A stretch of DNA of 64,000 bases from an uncultured Pelagibacteraceae bacterium (GCA_902555945.1 CACDUS010000004.1:1-64000); one strand, 5' to 3'. Positions 7,330 to 17,864 are shown, counted from the stretch's first letter. Notes: a model not told the origin generated them from the sequence alone. Translations and numbers: made by a program.

Positions 7330-9099
7330 CTTTTTTTTAAAAAATTTTTTTCTTTTATATGTTTTTTTCTTAAATTTTTTTTCTTTAAAATCGATAATAT
7401 TATTCTCTAGTGATTTTTTACTAAGATTTTTTAGTTTTTCATAGTTTTCTATTAATTCTATTGTTTTTTTTGATCTATTTTTTAGATCAATTATATATTC
7501 AGGAATAATTAGATTATTATCAGTGATTATATCAATTTTCATTTTATTTTTTTTTTCAAAATAAGTTAGATCTTCAACAAAATTTTCTTTTAAAAAATCA
7601 GATATCTTTTTACAAACTTTAAGATCTACAAATTTTGCTTTACTTAAAACTGCTTTTAATTCAACTAATTTAAGTAATTTTAATGCAAAAGACTCATCAG
7701 TTAGATTAACTTTCCATTTTACTGCACTTTCTCTTAATCTTTGTCTAGACATTTCTAATAGACCAAAATTACTTATTCTTCCTATTTGAATTCGAGCTCT
7801 ATCAGTACGACATTTTTCTTTTAATCTTTTTTCAACCAATCTTCTATTCCCATAACTTAACATATCTATAAAATCAATTATAATTAATCCTGATAAATCT
7901 CTTATTTTAATTTGTCTTGCTATTTCATCTGCTGCTTCAAGATTTGTATCCAAAGCAGTATTTTCAACATTTTTTTGTTTAATTGAGCTACCAGAATTTA
8001 TATCAATTGAAATTAATGCCTCAGTGGGATTTATAACTAAGTAACCACCTGAATTTAATTTTATCTCAGAATCAAATATTTGATTTAATTTTTGCTCTAT
8101 TCCATTTTCGATAAATAAAGGATTTTTTCCTCTATATTTTTTGATTTTTTTAACGTGAGCAGGCATCATCATTTTCATAAAACTTTGTGTTTTTTTATAA
8201 CCCTCGTTACCTTCAACAATAATATTTTTTGTATTTTCATCATACATATCTCTTAATGTTCTCTTGATAATTTCACTTTCTTGATGAATTAAAGATGGTG
8301 CAATTGAATTAAGTGCTTTATCTTTGATTTGATTCCAATTATTTATAAGACCAGTTAAATCTTGGGTAATTTCATTTTTTGTTTTATTACTTCCTGCGGT
8401 TCTTACAATTAAACCCATTTCTTTTGGAATTTCAATTTCGTTTAGTATAGTTCTTATTTTTTTTCGATCAGCGGGGTTAAATATTTTTCTAGATATCCCA
8501 CCACCTTTAGGAGTGTTTGGCATTAAAACTATATATTTTCCTGCTATTGAGATAAATGTGCTAAGAGCAGCACCTTTTTGACCTCGCTCATCTTTTATTA
8601 CTTGAACAAGTATTACTTGATTTGGTTTTATTACTTCTTGAATTTTATATCTTTTAAAATTGTATTTTTTTTCATTTTTTTTCTCAACATCATTTTTAAT
8701 AATTTCTTTTTCATCAGGTTCTTTTTTTTCAATAGGGTCTTCGGTTTCTAATTTGCCTTCTGCAAGATTTTCTTCTTCTTTAGCTTCAACTTCTTTTGAT
8801 AATTCCTCTCTAGCTCTTTCTTCTTCTTGTTTTATAATTTCTAAATCACTTTTTGGTATTTGATAGTAATCAGATTGAATATCATTAAATGATAAAAAAC
8901 CATGCTTCTCTCTACCAAAGTCAACAAACGCTGCTTGTAAAGATGGTTCAATTCTACTTACTTTTCCTAAGTAAATGTTATTTTTTATAAGATTATTTTT
9001 TAAACCCTCGTACTCGTAATCTTCAATATTGTTTTCTGATTTAAGTACAACCCTAGTTTCATTTGGATGCGAAGCATCAATGTATAAATTTTTTTCCAT
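7303..9099 (-). CDS. rne: ribonuclease E/G family endoribonuclease
   Basis: Protein of 598 residues. An N-terminal S1 domain (IDASHPNETRVVL to about residue 190) is interrupted by a strongly acidic Glu/Lys-rich insert at roughly residues 90-148, typical of alphaproteobacterial RNase E. The DNase I-like catalytic part follows, with metal-binding Asp residues in ISIDINSGSS and IIIDFIDM. The large C-terminal degradosome scaffold is missing; a short Lys/Phe-rich tail ends in FVWG. After GLLEMSRQRLRES the expected CPxCxG zinc-link motif is absent and no Cys pair is present there. It should process and decay RNA from 5' monophosphate ends. It overlaps thiG at the 3' end and diverges from the PBP gene. 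Confidence 0.9.
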   Translation of the reverse strand: MEKNLYIDASHPNETRVVLKSENNIEDYEYEGLKNNLIKNNIYLGKVSRIEPSLQAAFVDFGREKHGFLSFNDIQSDYYQIPKSDLEIIKQEEERAREELSKEVEAKEEENLAEGKLETEDPIEKKEPDEKEIIKNDVEKKNEKKYNFKRYKIQEVIKPNQVILVQVIKDERGQKGAALSTFISIAGKYIVLMPNTPKGGGISRKIFNPADRKKIRTILNEIEIPKEMGLIVRTAGSNKTKNEITQDLTGLINNWNQIKDKALNSIAPSLIHQESEIIKRTLRDMYDENTKNIIVEGNEGYKKTQSFMKMMMPAHVKKIKKYRGKNPLFIENGIEQKLNQIFDSEIKLNSGGYLVINPTEALISIDINSGSSIKQKNVENTALDTNLEAADEIARQIKIRDLSGLIIIDFIDMLSYGNRRLVEKRLKEKCRTDRARIQIGRISNFGLLEMSRQRLRESAVKWKVNLTDESFALKLLKLVELKAVLSKAKFVDLKVCKKISDFLKENFVEDLTYFEKKNKMKIDIITDNNLIIPEYIIDLKNRSKKTIELIENYEKLKNLSKKSLENNIIDFKEKKFKKKTYKRKKFFKKKLNDTFVWG

Positions 9100-9183
9100 A
9101 ATTTGTTTTTTGATTTTTTCATTAATAATTTTTATAAATTTTGTAATTGATATTGCCTTATCTTTACCAAATTCCTAGATATA

Positions 9184-11532
9184 ATGAAATTAAAAATGAA
9201 GGGATTTATAAAAAAAATAATTGCAATTTCTTTGAGTTTTCTACTTTTGGGCTCAATTTTGATATTTAGCGTTTTATGGACTTTTTCAAATAATATCCCT
9301 GATTATAAATTTTTAAAAAATTATAAACCTCCTGTGTCAAGTAAAGTTTACTCAGGAGATGGAAAACTTGTTGCAGATTTTTCAAAGGAAAAAAGAATAT
9401 TTGTTCCATACGAGTCTATTCCTAAAAATATTATTAATTCTTTTTTATCTGCAGAAGATAAAAATTTTTTTTCACATCCTGGTGTAGATGCCAAAGGTGT
9501 TCTAAGAGCAGTAATCAACAATATTCGGAATATAATGACTTCAAAAAGATTAGAAGGTGCATCCACAATTACACAACAAGTTGCAAAAAATTTCTTATTA
9601 ACTAATGAAGTAAGTTTAAATAGAAAAATTAAAGAGGCTATTTTAGCATTTAGAATTGAAAGAGCTTTGTCTAAAGAGAGAATATTAGAATTATATCTAA
9701 ACCAGATTTATTTAGGAAGTGGAGCCTATGGAGTTGCTGCTGCAAGTTTGGAATACTTTGATAAATCAATCAAAGAATTGAATTATACTGAAGCAGCGTT
9801 GTTAGCTGCCTTACCAAAAGCACCAAGCAAATATAACCCTTATAGAAATCTAGAATTAGCTAAATTTAGAAGAAATTTAGTATTAAAAAATTTATTAGAC
9901 AATGGTTTTATAGATTACGAAAGATACAAAGATTTTAAAAATCAAAAAATAGATTTGAAAAAAACTAAAAAAGTTTTTTTAGAAGATGCTCAGTACTATA
10001 TTGAAGATGTAAGAAAAAATATTATAGAAAAACTTTCTTATGAAAAAGTTTATAAACAAGGTTTCAATATAAATACACCAATAAATTTAGAATTACAAAA
10101 AATTGCAACAAACTCCTTAAGAGAAGGTTTGATATTATATGACAAAAGAAAAGGATGGAGAGGTCCGTTAGATAATAAAAAATATAAAAAAGATTGGTAT
10201 AAAGATTTAGAGAAATTTCAATTAGAAAATTCAGTTAACTGGGAGATTGCGATAGTTAAAAAGATTAATAAATTTTCTGCAGAAATTGAAACAAAAAAAA
10301 ATTTAAACGGCATTATCGAGTTTAAAAATATCTCATGGACAAAAAAAGATTTTGAAGAAATATTATCGGCAGGTGATATTATTTACGTAGAAAAAATAAC
10401 TAATAATAAGTATGATTTAAAACAATTACCCAAAATAAATGGTGGCATAGTTGTTATGGATCCTTACACCGGTAGAGTCTTAGCTCTCAGTGGTGGCTTT
10501 AGTTTTAAAAATAGTGAATTTAATAGAGCCACTCAGGCTTTAAGACAACCAGGTTCAGCATTCAAACCTTTTATTTATGCATTGGCATTAGAGAATAAAT
10601 ATACACCAACTTCCCTTGTTTTAGATGCTCCATTAGTTTTAGATCAAGGCTCAGATTTGAAGATGTGGAAACCAGAAAATTATGGAAAAAAATTCTATGG
10701 TTTATCAACTATTAGAACAGGTTTAGAAAAGTCTAGAAATTTAATGACTGTAAGGATTGCTCAAAATTTGGGTATAGATAAAATTATTGACCTTTCAAAA
10801 GATTTAGGAATTTATGATAATCCTGATAAACTTTTGTCAGTATCTCTTGGATCAGTTGAAACAACTTTGTTAAAATTAACCGCTGCCTATTCAACATTTG
10901 TTAATAAAGGAAAACTTGTTGAACCAATCCTAATTGATAGGGTTCAAGATAGTGAGGGTAATACAGTAGTTAATAATGAAAAAAGATCTTGTTTAAATTG
11001 TAATCAAATTTCTTTTACCGGAAATTTTTACCCAAAAATAAGTGATAATTATAAACAAGTTTTTTCACCTCAAACAGCTTACCAAGTTACTTCATTGTTA
11101 GAAGGTGTTATTCAAAGAGGAACAGGAAAAAAATTAAGAAAATTAAAACTAAATTTAGCTGGAAAGACAGGAACAACAAATGAAAATACTGATGCATGGT
11201 TTATAGGATTTACTTCAAATTTAGTTATTGGAGTATACGTTGGAATGGATAACCCTTCTCCTTTAGGAAAATATGAAACAGGTTCAAAAACGGCTCTTCC
11301 TATTTTTGAAAATTTTGTTTCTAAAGCTATAAAAAAATCAGATGCCAGACCTTTTAAGGTTTCTGAGGGAATAACTATGATGGTTGTTGACCCTGTTACT
11401 GGACAAAAAGCTAAATTTTCATCAAAAGATACTATTATGGAAGCTTATAAAAGTGAAAATGTAATCGATGGGAAAGTATTATATTCAAATAAGAATAGAT
11501 TAGACACAAATAATATATTAAACTTTTATTAA
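9184..11532 (+). CDS. mrcA: class A penicillin-binding protein (PBP1A-type)
   Basis: Bifunctional peptidoglycan synthase of 782 residues: one N-terminal membrane anchor (about residues 10-32), a GT51 glycosyltransferase domain (catalytic Glu in SAEDKNFFSHPGVD; GASTITQQVAKN), a middle insert region, and a transpeptidase domain with the SxxK serine in PGSAFKPF, the SxN motif in KSRNLM and KTGTT in LAGKTGTTNENTDAWF. It polymerises and crosslinks murein on the outer face of the inner membrane. The stop codon overlaps the prfB ATG by one base (TAATG). It is divergent from the RNase E gene. Confidence 0.95.
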   Translation: MKLKMKGFIKKIIAISLSFLLLGSILIFSVLWTFSNNIPDYKFLKNYKPPVSSKVYSGDGKLVADFSKEKRIFVPYESIPKNIINSFLSAEDKNFFSHPGVDAKGVLRAVINNIRNIMTSKRLEGASTITQQVAKNFLLTNEVSLNRKIKEAILAFRIERALSKERILELYLNQIYLGSGAYGVAAASLEYFDKSIKELNYTEAALLAALPKAPSKYNPYRNLELAKFRRNLVLKNLLDNGFIDYERYKDFKNQKIDLKKTKKVFLEDAQYYIEDVRKNIIEKLSYEKVYKQGFNINTPINLELQKIATNSLREGLILYDKRKGWRGPLDNKKYKKDWYKDLEKFQLENSVNWEIAIVKKINKFSAEIETKKNLNGIIEFKNISWTKKDFEEILSAGDIIYVEKITNNKYDLKQLPKINGGIVVMDPYTGRVLALSGGFSFKNSEFNRATQALRQPGSAFKPFIYALALENKYTPTSLVLDAPLVLDQGSDLKMWKPENYGKKFYGLSTIRTGLEKSRNLMTVRIAQNLGIDKIIDLSKDLGIYDNPDKLLSVSLGSVETTLLKLTAAYSTFVNKGKLVEPILIDRVQDSEGNTVVNNEKRSCLNCNQISFTGNFYPKISDNYKQVFSPQTAYQVTSLLEGVIQRGTGKKLRKLKLNLAGKTGTTNENTDAWFIGFTSNLVIGVYVGMDNPSPLGKYETGSKTALPIFENFVSKAIKKSDARPFKVSEGITMMVVDPVTGQKAKFSSKDTIMEAYKSENVIDGKVLYSNKNRLDTNNILNFY

Positions 11533-12627
11533 TGGAAGATAAATATTTAGATTTAAAGAAAGAAATAGAAAAAATAAATCAAAGAATTAAGGAGTATCTT
11601 TGAAAAGAATAATGTCCGTTCAAAATTAGAAAATATCAATCAAAAAATGCTCGATGAAAATTTCTGGCAAGACAAATCAGGTTCAAAAAATTTAATAAAA
11701 GAAAAAAAATTGTATGAAGATTTATTAAATAATTTTGATGAATCCAATCAAAAACTTAATGATTTAAATGATTTATATGAATTAGCGGAAGAAGAAAAAG
11801 ATCTAAATACAAAAAATGAAATTTTAAAAAATCTATTAGATTTAAAAAAATTTGTAAAAAAAAATGAAGTTAAATGTTTTTTATCAAATCAGGCTGATTC
11901 TTTAGATTGTTATATAGAAATACATGCTGGTGCGGGAGGTACAGAAAGTCAAGATTGGGCTGATATGTTGCGCAGAATGTATTTAAAATGGTCAGATAGT
12001 AAAAAATTTAAATCAAGTTTAATTAGTGAACACAGAGGAGATGAAGCTGGAATAAAATCATCAACAATTAAAATTGAAGGAGATTATACTTTTGGTTTGT
12101 TAAAGAAAGAGTCTGGAATTCATAGATTAGTGAGAATTTCTCCATTCGACTCTGGAGCAAGAAGACATACAAGTTTTGCAAGTATTTGGGTTTATCCAGT
12201 AATAGATGAAAATATAAATATTGAAATATTGGATAAAGATCTGAGAATAGATACTTATCGATCGAGTGGTGCAGGCGGTCAACATGTTAATACTACTGAT
12301 AGCGCTGTTAGAATTACACATATACCGACAAAAATAGTAGTTCAATGTCAAAACGAACGATCACAACATAAAAACAAAGAGACATGTATGAATATGTTAA
12401 AAGCTAGACTTTATGATCATGAAATAAAAAAAAAGGAAAAAGAAAATCAAAATAATGAGTCATTAAAATCAGAAATTGGTTGGGGTCATCAAATTAGATC
12501 TTATGTTTTACAACCATATCAATTAGTGAAAGATAATAGAACCAATTTTGAGAGCTCAAATCCAAATAAAGTTTTAGATGGTGAAATTGATGAATTTTTA
12601 GAACAATCAATATATCAAATTAAATGA
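11532..12627 (+). CDS. prfB: peptide chain release factor 2, programmed +1 frameshift
   Basis: ATG 11532 opens a 23-codon frame that ends at an in-frame TGA (11601-11603). Shifting +1 at CTT-TGA continues as GAA (11602) into the main frame to 12627, giving about 364 residues, the full RF2 length. The stop-recognition SPF tripeptide is present (ISPFDSG) and so is the catalytic GGQ loop (SSGAGGQHVNTTDSA). RF2 releases peptides at UGA and UAA, so the in-frame UGA makes its synthesis self-regulating. The preceding PBP gene overlaps by one base and the AsmA-like gene overlaps the 3' end by four. Confidence 0.95.
11591..11604 (+). promoter_or_regulatory. prfB programmed +1 frameshift site
   Basis: The site reads AAGGAG, a three-base spacer (TAT), then CTT TGA A. 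The Shine-Dalgarno-like AAGGAG closely before the CUU codon and the UGA directly after it reproduce the E. coli RF2 frameshift signal. The ribosome slips +1 from CUU to UUU when RF2 is scarce, then reads GAA. Confidence 0.93.
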
Positions 12628-14810
12628 AAGTAATTTCAAAATTTATAATTATTTTATTACTTCTAATAATAGTTTCTCTTTTTTATCTAAGTTTTTTCGG
12701 TATTGAGACTGATAGATTTAATTCTCAAATTTTAAATAAAATTAAAAATATTGATAAAAATATAGAAGTAGAATTAAAAAAAATAAGATTAGTTTTAGAT
12801 CCATTTTCACTAAAATTAAATGTAAAAACTGTTGGATCTAAAATAAAAAAACAAAATAAGGTAATTGAAATTGAAAATATAAAAACTCAAATTTCTTTAA
12901 AATCCATAATTAATAATAAATTTTCAATTCAAAATTTAGAAATTTCAACAAAATCTTTAGAGATAAAAAATTTAATATCATTTATTAGATCTTTTGAAAA
13001 TTCGGCTGAATTATTTATATTAGAAAGAACTGTTGATAAGGGATACTTAATAGCAGATATAAAAGTAGAATTTGACAGTGAAGGAAAAATAAAAAATAAT
13101 TTAGAAATAGACGGTTTTATCAAAGATGCCAAACTATCTTTTTTAAAAAAATATAATATTCAAAACCTAGACTTAATATTTGACTATCAAGAAAATGATT
13201 TAATACTAAGTGATATTTCATTTTCATTGAATGATTTAAATTTTTTGTCTGATAAAATTTTATTAAAAAAATTGAATAATAATTTGATAGTTGAAGGAAA
13301 CACAAATCATAAATCAATCAATATTGATGATAAAAATTTAGATTTACTGATAAAACCTTTTTTCTCTAAATTAGATTTAAAAACATTGAAGTTTAGCTCT
13401 GACAATTCTTTCAAATTTGAAATAAGTAAAAAATTTGAAATTAATAATTTTGAAATTAAATCTGAAATTTTGATTAATGAATTATCAACAATTAATAATT
13501 TAAATCTAAAAGACTTTTTTCCTAATGTAAAAAAAGATATTTTATTTTCTGATAGCAAGCTATCAATACTTTATAAAAAAGATAACTTTAATATAAACGG
13601 AAAAGGGAATATTTTATTTCAAGATGAAAAAGATAATTTAGAATTTTCAATAAATAATAAAAATGGCGTTATAAATTTTAAAAGTTTATTAAAGATTCAA
13701 AATAATCCTTTTTTAATAGATTATCTTAATTATGAAAAAGATAAAAAATCCGAAATTTATATTAATTATGAGGGGAAACAAAATTTAAAAAAAGAAACTT
13801 TGATTAAAAAATTCTCCTTAATTGAAGGTAAAAACAAAATTGAGCTTAAAAATTTAATATTTAATAAGAAATTTGAAATTACAAAATTAGAATCAATCGA
13901 ATTAGATTATATAGACAAAGAAAATGAAAAAAATTTACTAAATTTTAAAAAGAAAAAAAATTCATATCATTTAAAAGGAACTTATTTTAATGCAAACAAA
14001 TTAATTGATGATTTATTATTTGAAGAAAAAAAAAATTCAAAGATTTTAAATATTAATAGTGATATAGCTGTTGATATAGAAAAAATAAAATTAGATAACA
14101 AGTATAATCTATCGAGTCTTGTTGGAGACATGACTTTTAAAAATAATGAAATAGAGAAAACAAACTTAACTGGAAATTTTGCTGATAATAAAAGATTAAA
14201 ATTCACAATTAATACAAAGCAAGATAATAAAATTACAACATTATTTATTGATAATGCAGAACCAATAGTTAATAGGTATAAATTTATAAAAGGTTTTGAA
14301 GAAGGGTCTCTTGATTTTTATAGTTCGAAACAATTTGACGAGTCTGTCTCACAATTAAAAATTTATGATTTTAAACTTAAGGAATTACCAGTATTAACAA
14401 AGATTTTAACTCTAGCATCACTTCAGGGAATTGCTGATATTTTGTCTGGAGAAGGGATACGATTTGAAGAATTTGAGATGAAATTTAGAAATAGAGGAAA
14501 TTTAATGACCATTGATGAGATTTATGCAATTGGTCCTGCTATTTCTGTCCTCATGGAAGGTTATGTTGAAAAAGATAAGATAGTAAGTTTAAGAGGAACA
14601 TTAGTTCCGGCAACAACAATTAATAAATTTATTGGATCTTTACCAGTTCTAGGAAAAATACTTGTAGGATCAAAAACTGGAGAGGGAGTGTTTGGAGTAA
14701 GTTTTAAGATTAAAGGTCCAGCAAACAAATTAGAAACGTCAGTAAATCCAATTAAAACATTAACACCTAGATTTATCACAAGGACATTGGAAAAAATTAA
14801 AAAGAATTAA
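12624..14810 (+). CDS. AsmA-like / DUF3971-type envelope protein
   Basis: Protein of 728 residues with one N-terminal membrane segment (about 6-27) and a long, Lys/Asn/Ile-rich beta-repeat body. The last 150 residues resemble the conserved C-terminal part of AsmA/YhdP proteins: LPVLTKILTLASLQGIADIL, GEGIRFEEFEM, and GTLVPATTINKFIGSLPVLG. These proteins are repeating-beta-groove lipid-transport family members spanning the periplasm in Gram-negative bacteria. The ATG overlaps the prfB stop (ATGA). Its stop shares TTAA with the convergent tyrS stop. The middle of the protein is weakly conserved, so only the family level is claimed. Confidence 0.75.
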   Translation: MKVISKFIIILLLLIIVSLFYLSFFGIETDRFNSQILNKIKNIDKNIEVELKKIRLVLDPFSLKLNVKTVGSKIKKQNKVIEIENIKTQISLKSIINNKFSIQNLEISTKSLEIKNLISFIRSFENSAELFILERTVDKGYLIADIKVEFDSEGKIKNNLEIDGFIKDAKLSFLKKYNIQNLDLIFDYQENDLILSDISFSLNDLNFLSDKILLKKLNNNLIVEGNTNHKSINIDDKNLDLLIKPFFSKLDLKTLKFSSDNSFKFEISKKFEINNFEIKSEILINELSTINNLNLKDFFPNVKKDILFSDSKLSILYKKDNFNINGKGNILFQDEKDNLEFSINNKNGVINFKSLLKIQNNPFLIDYLNYEKDKKSEIYINYEGKQNLKKETLIKKFSLIEGKNKIELKNLIFNKKFEITKLESIELDYIDKENEKNLLNFKKKKNSYHLKGTYFNANKLIDDLLFEEKKNSKILNINSDIAVDIEKIKLDNKYNLSSLVGDMTFKNNEIEKTNLTGNFADNKRLKFTINTKQDNKITTLFIDNAEPIVNRYKFIKGFEEGSLDFYSSKQFDESVSQLKIYDFKLKELPVLTKILTLASLQGIADILSGEGIRFEEFEMKFRNRGNLMTIDEIYAIGPAISVLMEGYVEKDKIVSLRGTLVPATTINKFIGSLPVLGKILVGSKTGEGVFGVSFKIKGPANKLETSVNPIKTLTPRFITRTLEKIKKN

Positions 14811-16036
14811 TTTAGCTCTATTTTTATATGTCTTTTTTTTCCGACAGAAAGTTTTAAATAATTGTTCTGAAATAATTCATTAGTAATAATTAATTTTTCG
14901 TCTGATATAATTTGATCATTCAATTTAATTGCATTTCCTTTAATTAATCTTCTAATTTCACTTTTAGACTTTTCTAATTTTGACATAATTACAAGATCAA
15001 TAACTGTAAAATTATTTTCTAAACTATTTGATTTAACTTTGATGGAAGGTAGATTTGATCCAATTAGAGATCCTGAAAAAGCTTCTTTTGCAGCTAACTC
15101 TGAACCCTGGGCAGCTTTTTTACCGTGAAGCATTGAAGTAGTTTCATTGGCTAATTTAATTTTCAACTGATTAATATTCTCATCTTTTATTCGATCTATT
15201 TCTTCAACACTTAAGTCTGTAAAAATTTTTAAAAATTTAATTACATCTCTATCATCAATATTTCTCCAGAACTGCCAATAGTCATAAGGTGATAATAATT
15301 TTTTATCCAACCAAATTGCTCCTGATTCTGTTTTTCCCATTTTAGTTCCAGATGCTAGTGTAATTAATGGTGTTGTTAAACCATAAGCTTGTTTGCTTGA
15401 ATATCTTTTAATAAGCTCAGTACCATTTACGATATTACCCCATTGATCAGAGCCTCCAATTTGTAAAGAGCAATTTTCTTTTTTATTTAATTCTAAAAAA
15501 TCATAAGCTTGTAAAATCATATAATTGAACTCCATATAGCTTAATGATTGTTCTCTTTCTAATCTAGTTTTAACACTTTCAAAAGTTAGCATTTTATTAA
15601 TTGTAAAATGTTTTCCTATTTCTCTTAGGAAAGAAATGTAGTTTAAACCTTTTAACCATGAATAATTATTTACAAAAATAGGTTTTGTTTTAGGATTATC
15701 ATTATCTAAAAATTTCTTTAAAATTTTTTCAATACTTTTAATATTTTTATCTATTTCTTTTTCTGTTAAAATTTTTCTTGTTTTATCTTTACCTGATGGA
15801 TCTCCAATCCTAGTAGTGCCTCCACCTAATAATACTATGGGCTTATGCCCATGTTTTTGAAGTAGTCTTAAACACATTATTTGAAGTAAACTACCCACAT
15901 GTAGACTTTCAGCGGTGCAATCGAATCCGATATAACCCTTGATTTTTTCTTTGTTGAGTAATTCAGACAGTTCACTTTCATTAGTGCATTGATAGAAATA
16001 ACCTCTATCTTTAAATTCTTTTAAAAATTTATTCAT
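14807..16036 (-). CDS. tyrS: tyrosine--tRNA ligase
   Basis: Class I synthetase of 409 residues. The HIGH-type motif is HVGS (AESLHVGSLLQ), the KMSKS-type motif is KMGKT, and tyrosine-pocket residues lie in GYIGFD and in YMEFNYMILQAYDF. A C-terminal S4 RNA-binding domain covers about residues 340-405. It charges tRNA(Tyr). It is divergent from anmK with 47 bases between the start codons. Confidence 0.96.
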   Translation of the reverse strand: MNKFLKEFKDRGYFYQCTNESELSELLNKEKIKGYIGFDCTAESLHVGSLLQIMCLRLLQKHGHKPIVLLGGGTTRIGDPSGKDKTRKILTEKEIDKNIKSIEKILKKFLDNDNPKTKPIFVNNYSWLKGLNYISFLREIGKHFTINKMLTFESVKTRLEREQSLSYMEFNYMILQAYDFLELNKKENCSLQIGGSDQWGNIVNGTELIKRYSSKQAYGLTTPLITLASGTKMGKTESGAIWLDKKLLSPYDYWQFWRNIDDRDVIKFLKIFTDLSVEEIDRIKDENINQLKIKLANETTSMLHGKKAAQGSELAAKEAFSGSLIGSNLPSIKVKSNSLENNFTVIDLVIMSKLEKSKSEIRRLIKGNAIKLNDQIISDEKLIITNELFQNNYLKLSVGKKRHIKIELN

Positions 16037-16083
16037 AAGCTAATAGTTATACAATATACAAATTTTATTAAAAAAAAATAAGA

Positions 16084-17205
16084 ATGGAAAAAATATATAC
16101 AGCTTTAGGCTTGATGAGTGGAACGTCAGGGGATGGAGTAGATATCTCAATAATAACTTCTGATGGAATTGATCAATATAGTGAAATTTTAAATAAATAT
16201 TTTGAATATGATCAAAAAATATATCAAAATTTGCATAATTTAAGAGGTCTAATCCTAAAATCTGATGATATTAAAAAAAATGAGGATAAAATTAAAAAAC
16301 TTGAGAGAGAAATAACCTTATTTCATGCAAAAATTGTAAATGATATTTTAGAAACAATTGATCAAAATATTGATTTTATTGGTTTCCATGGTCAAACCAT
16401 TTATCACAATCCATCAGAGAAAATTTCCAAACAAATAGGAGATGGTAAATTGCTATCTCAATTAACAAAAAAAACTGTAATTTACAATTTTAGGCAAAAT
16501 GATATTAAAAATGGTGGAGAGGGAGCACCCTTAGCTCCAATATTTCATAAGTTAATTGTTAAACAAAAAAAAATTGAATTTCCAGTCTGTATTCTAAATA
16601 TTGGGGGTATCGCAAATGTTACTGCATTAAATGAAAATAATAATCTTTTTAGTAAAGATTTAGGACCAGGTAATTGTTTAATTGATGAATGGGTTAGAAA
16701 TAATACAAAAAGTAAATTTGATAAAAATGGAGAAATAGCCAATAGAGGCAAGATTAATAAATTAATTCTAAATCAAGCTTTAGATAGTTTTGATAATAGA
16801 CCAAATCAAAATAACTTATCTTTTGATATAAAGGACTTTAATTTAGGTTTTGTTAGAGGTTTGAGTTTAGAAGATGGAGTAGCAACGTTAACTGAATTTA
16901 CAGGAAAAATTATTGCAGAAGAACTTTTAAATTTTTTATATCAACCAAAAGATAAATTATGGAAAGTCTTAGTTTGTGGTGGTGGCAGAAAAAATACTAC
17001 TTTACTAGAAAGTATAAAAAAAAAAATAATTAGAAACATGGTAATTCAAATTATAGATGATCATGGAGTCAATGGTGATTATGTTGAGTCACAAGCATTT
17101 GCTTATCTTGCAATTAGATCTTATTTAAAATTACCTATTTCTTTTCCTTCAACAACTGGATGTCAAGAGCCTTGCACAGGTGGAGAAATAGTAAAAAATT
17201 TTTAA
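16084..17205 (+). CDS. anmK: anhydro-N-acetylmuramic acid kinase
   Basis: Protein of 373 residues in the AnmK/actin-like ATPase fold. It starts GLMSGTSGDGVDISII, then has FHGQTIYHNP, ILNIGGIANVTAL, DLGPGNCLIDEW, and the C-terminal VCGGGRKN and EPCTGG. It cleaves and phosphorylates 1,6-anhydroMurNAc to MurNAc-6-phosphate in murein recycling. It ends two bases before the stop of the convergent hydrolase gene. No murQ or nagZ is visible in this window. Confidence 0.94.
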   Translation: MEKIYTALGLMSGTSGDGVDISIITSDGIDQYSEILNKYFEYDQKIYQNLHNLRGLILKSDDIKKNEDKIKKLEREITLFHAKIVNDILETIDQNIDFIGFHGQTIYHNPSEKISKQIGDGKLLSQLTKKTVIYNFRQNDIKNGGEGAPLAPIFHKLIVKQKKIEFPVCILNIGGIANVTALNENNNLFSKDLGPGNCLIDEWVRNNTKSKFDKNGEIANRGKINKLILNQALDSFDNRPNQNNLSFDIKDFNLGFVRGLSLEDGVATLTEFTGKIIAEELLNFLYQPKDKLWKVLVCGGGRKNTTLLESIKKKIIRNMVIQIIDDHGVNGDYVESQAFAYLAIRSYLKLPISFPSTTGCQEPCTGGEIVKNF

Positions 17206-17207
17206 TT

Positions 17208-17864
17208 TTAATATAAAGCAGTTTCTTTTTTAATGTATTTATCTAAATTTTTTACTAAATTGTTTTCATTTTTTGAAAAAAAATGATTTGCATCATTAAC
17301 AATTTGAAATTCAACCTTAATTCCTTTTTGCGCACTTAGTCTTTTATCAAGATCATTAATATAATCTATAGGTACTAGTTCATCTTTTTTTCCACAAATA
17401 ACCATTCCAGAAGTTGGACATGGTGATAAAAAAGAAAAATCATAAACATTTGGTTGTGGAGAAATAGCAATAAATCTATTTATCTCTGGTCTTCTCATTA
17501 AAAGCTGCATAGCTATTAATGATCCGAATGAAAATCCTGAAACCCAACATTGTGAGTTATCAAAATTTTCTCTCTCCAACCAATCTAATGCTGCTGCAGC
17601 ATCCGCTAACTCTCCTTGACCGTTGTCAAATTCACCATCACTTTTACCTACACCTCTAAAATTTACACGACAAACAGAAAAATCATTTTCTTTAAATGTA
17701 TTGAATGTCTCAACCACAACTTTATTATTCATCGTTCCTCCATATTGAGGATGAGGTTGTAATACGAGTGCTATAGGAGAAGTATTTTTTTTACTTTTAT
17801 AGTATTTTGCCTCTAACCTTCCCGCAGGTCCTGGAATAAATATTTCTACAACTTTATTGTCCAT
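17208..17864 (-). CDS. alpha/beta hydrolase (COG2945-like)
   Basis: A 218-residue alpha/beta hydrolase: the N-terminal strand region (VEIFIPGPAGRLEAKYY), the oxyanion segment VLQPHPQYGGTMNN, NFRGVGKSDG, the nucleophile elbow GFSFGS with the candidate catalytic Ser, a late Asp (KKDELVP), and a C-terminal His (DANHFF). The substrate is unknown; relatives are annotated as serine esterases or dienelactone-hydrolase-like proteins. It is transcribed away from the iscR-suf operon, so the 133-base gap may hold promoters for both. Confidence 0.82.
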   Translation of the reverse strand: MDNKVVEIFIPGPAGRLEAKYYKSKKNTSPIALVLQPHPQYGGTMNNKVVVETFNTFKENDFSVCRVNFRGVGKSDGEFDNGQGELADAAAALDWLERENFDNSQCWVSGFSFGSLIAMQLLMRRPEINRFIAISPQPNVYDFSFLSPCPTSGMVICGKKDELVPIDYINDLDKRLSAQKGIKVEFQIVNDANHFFSKNENNLVKNLDKYIKKETALY

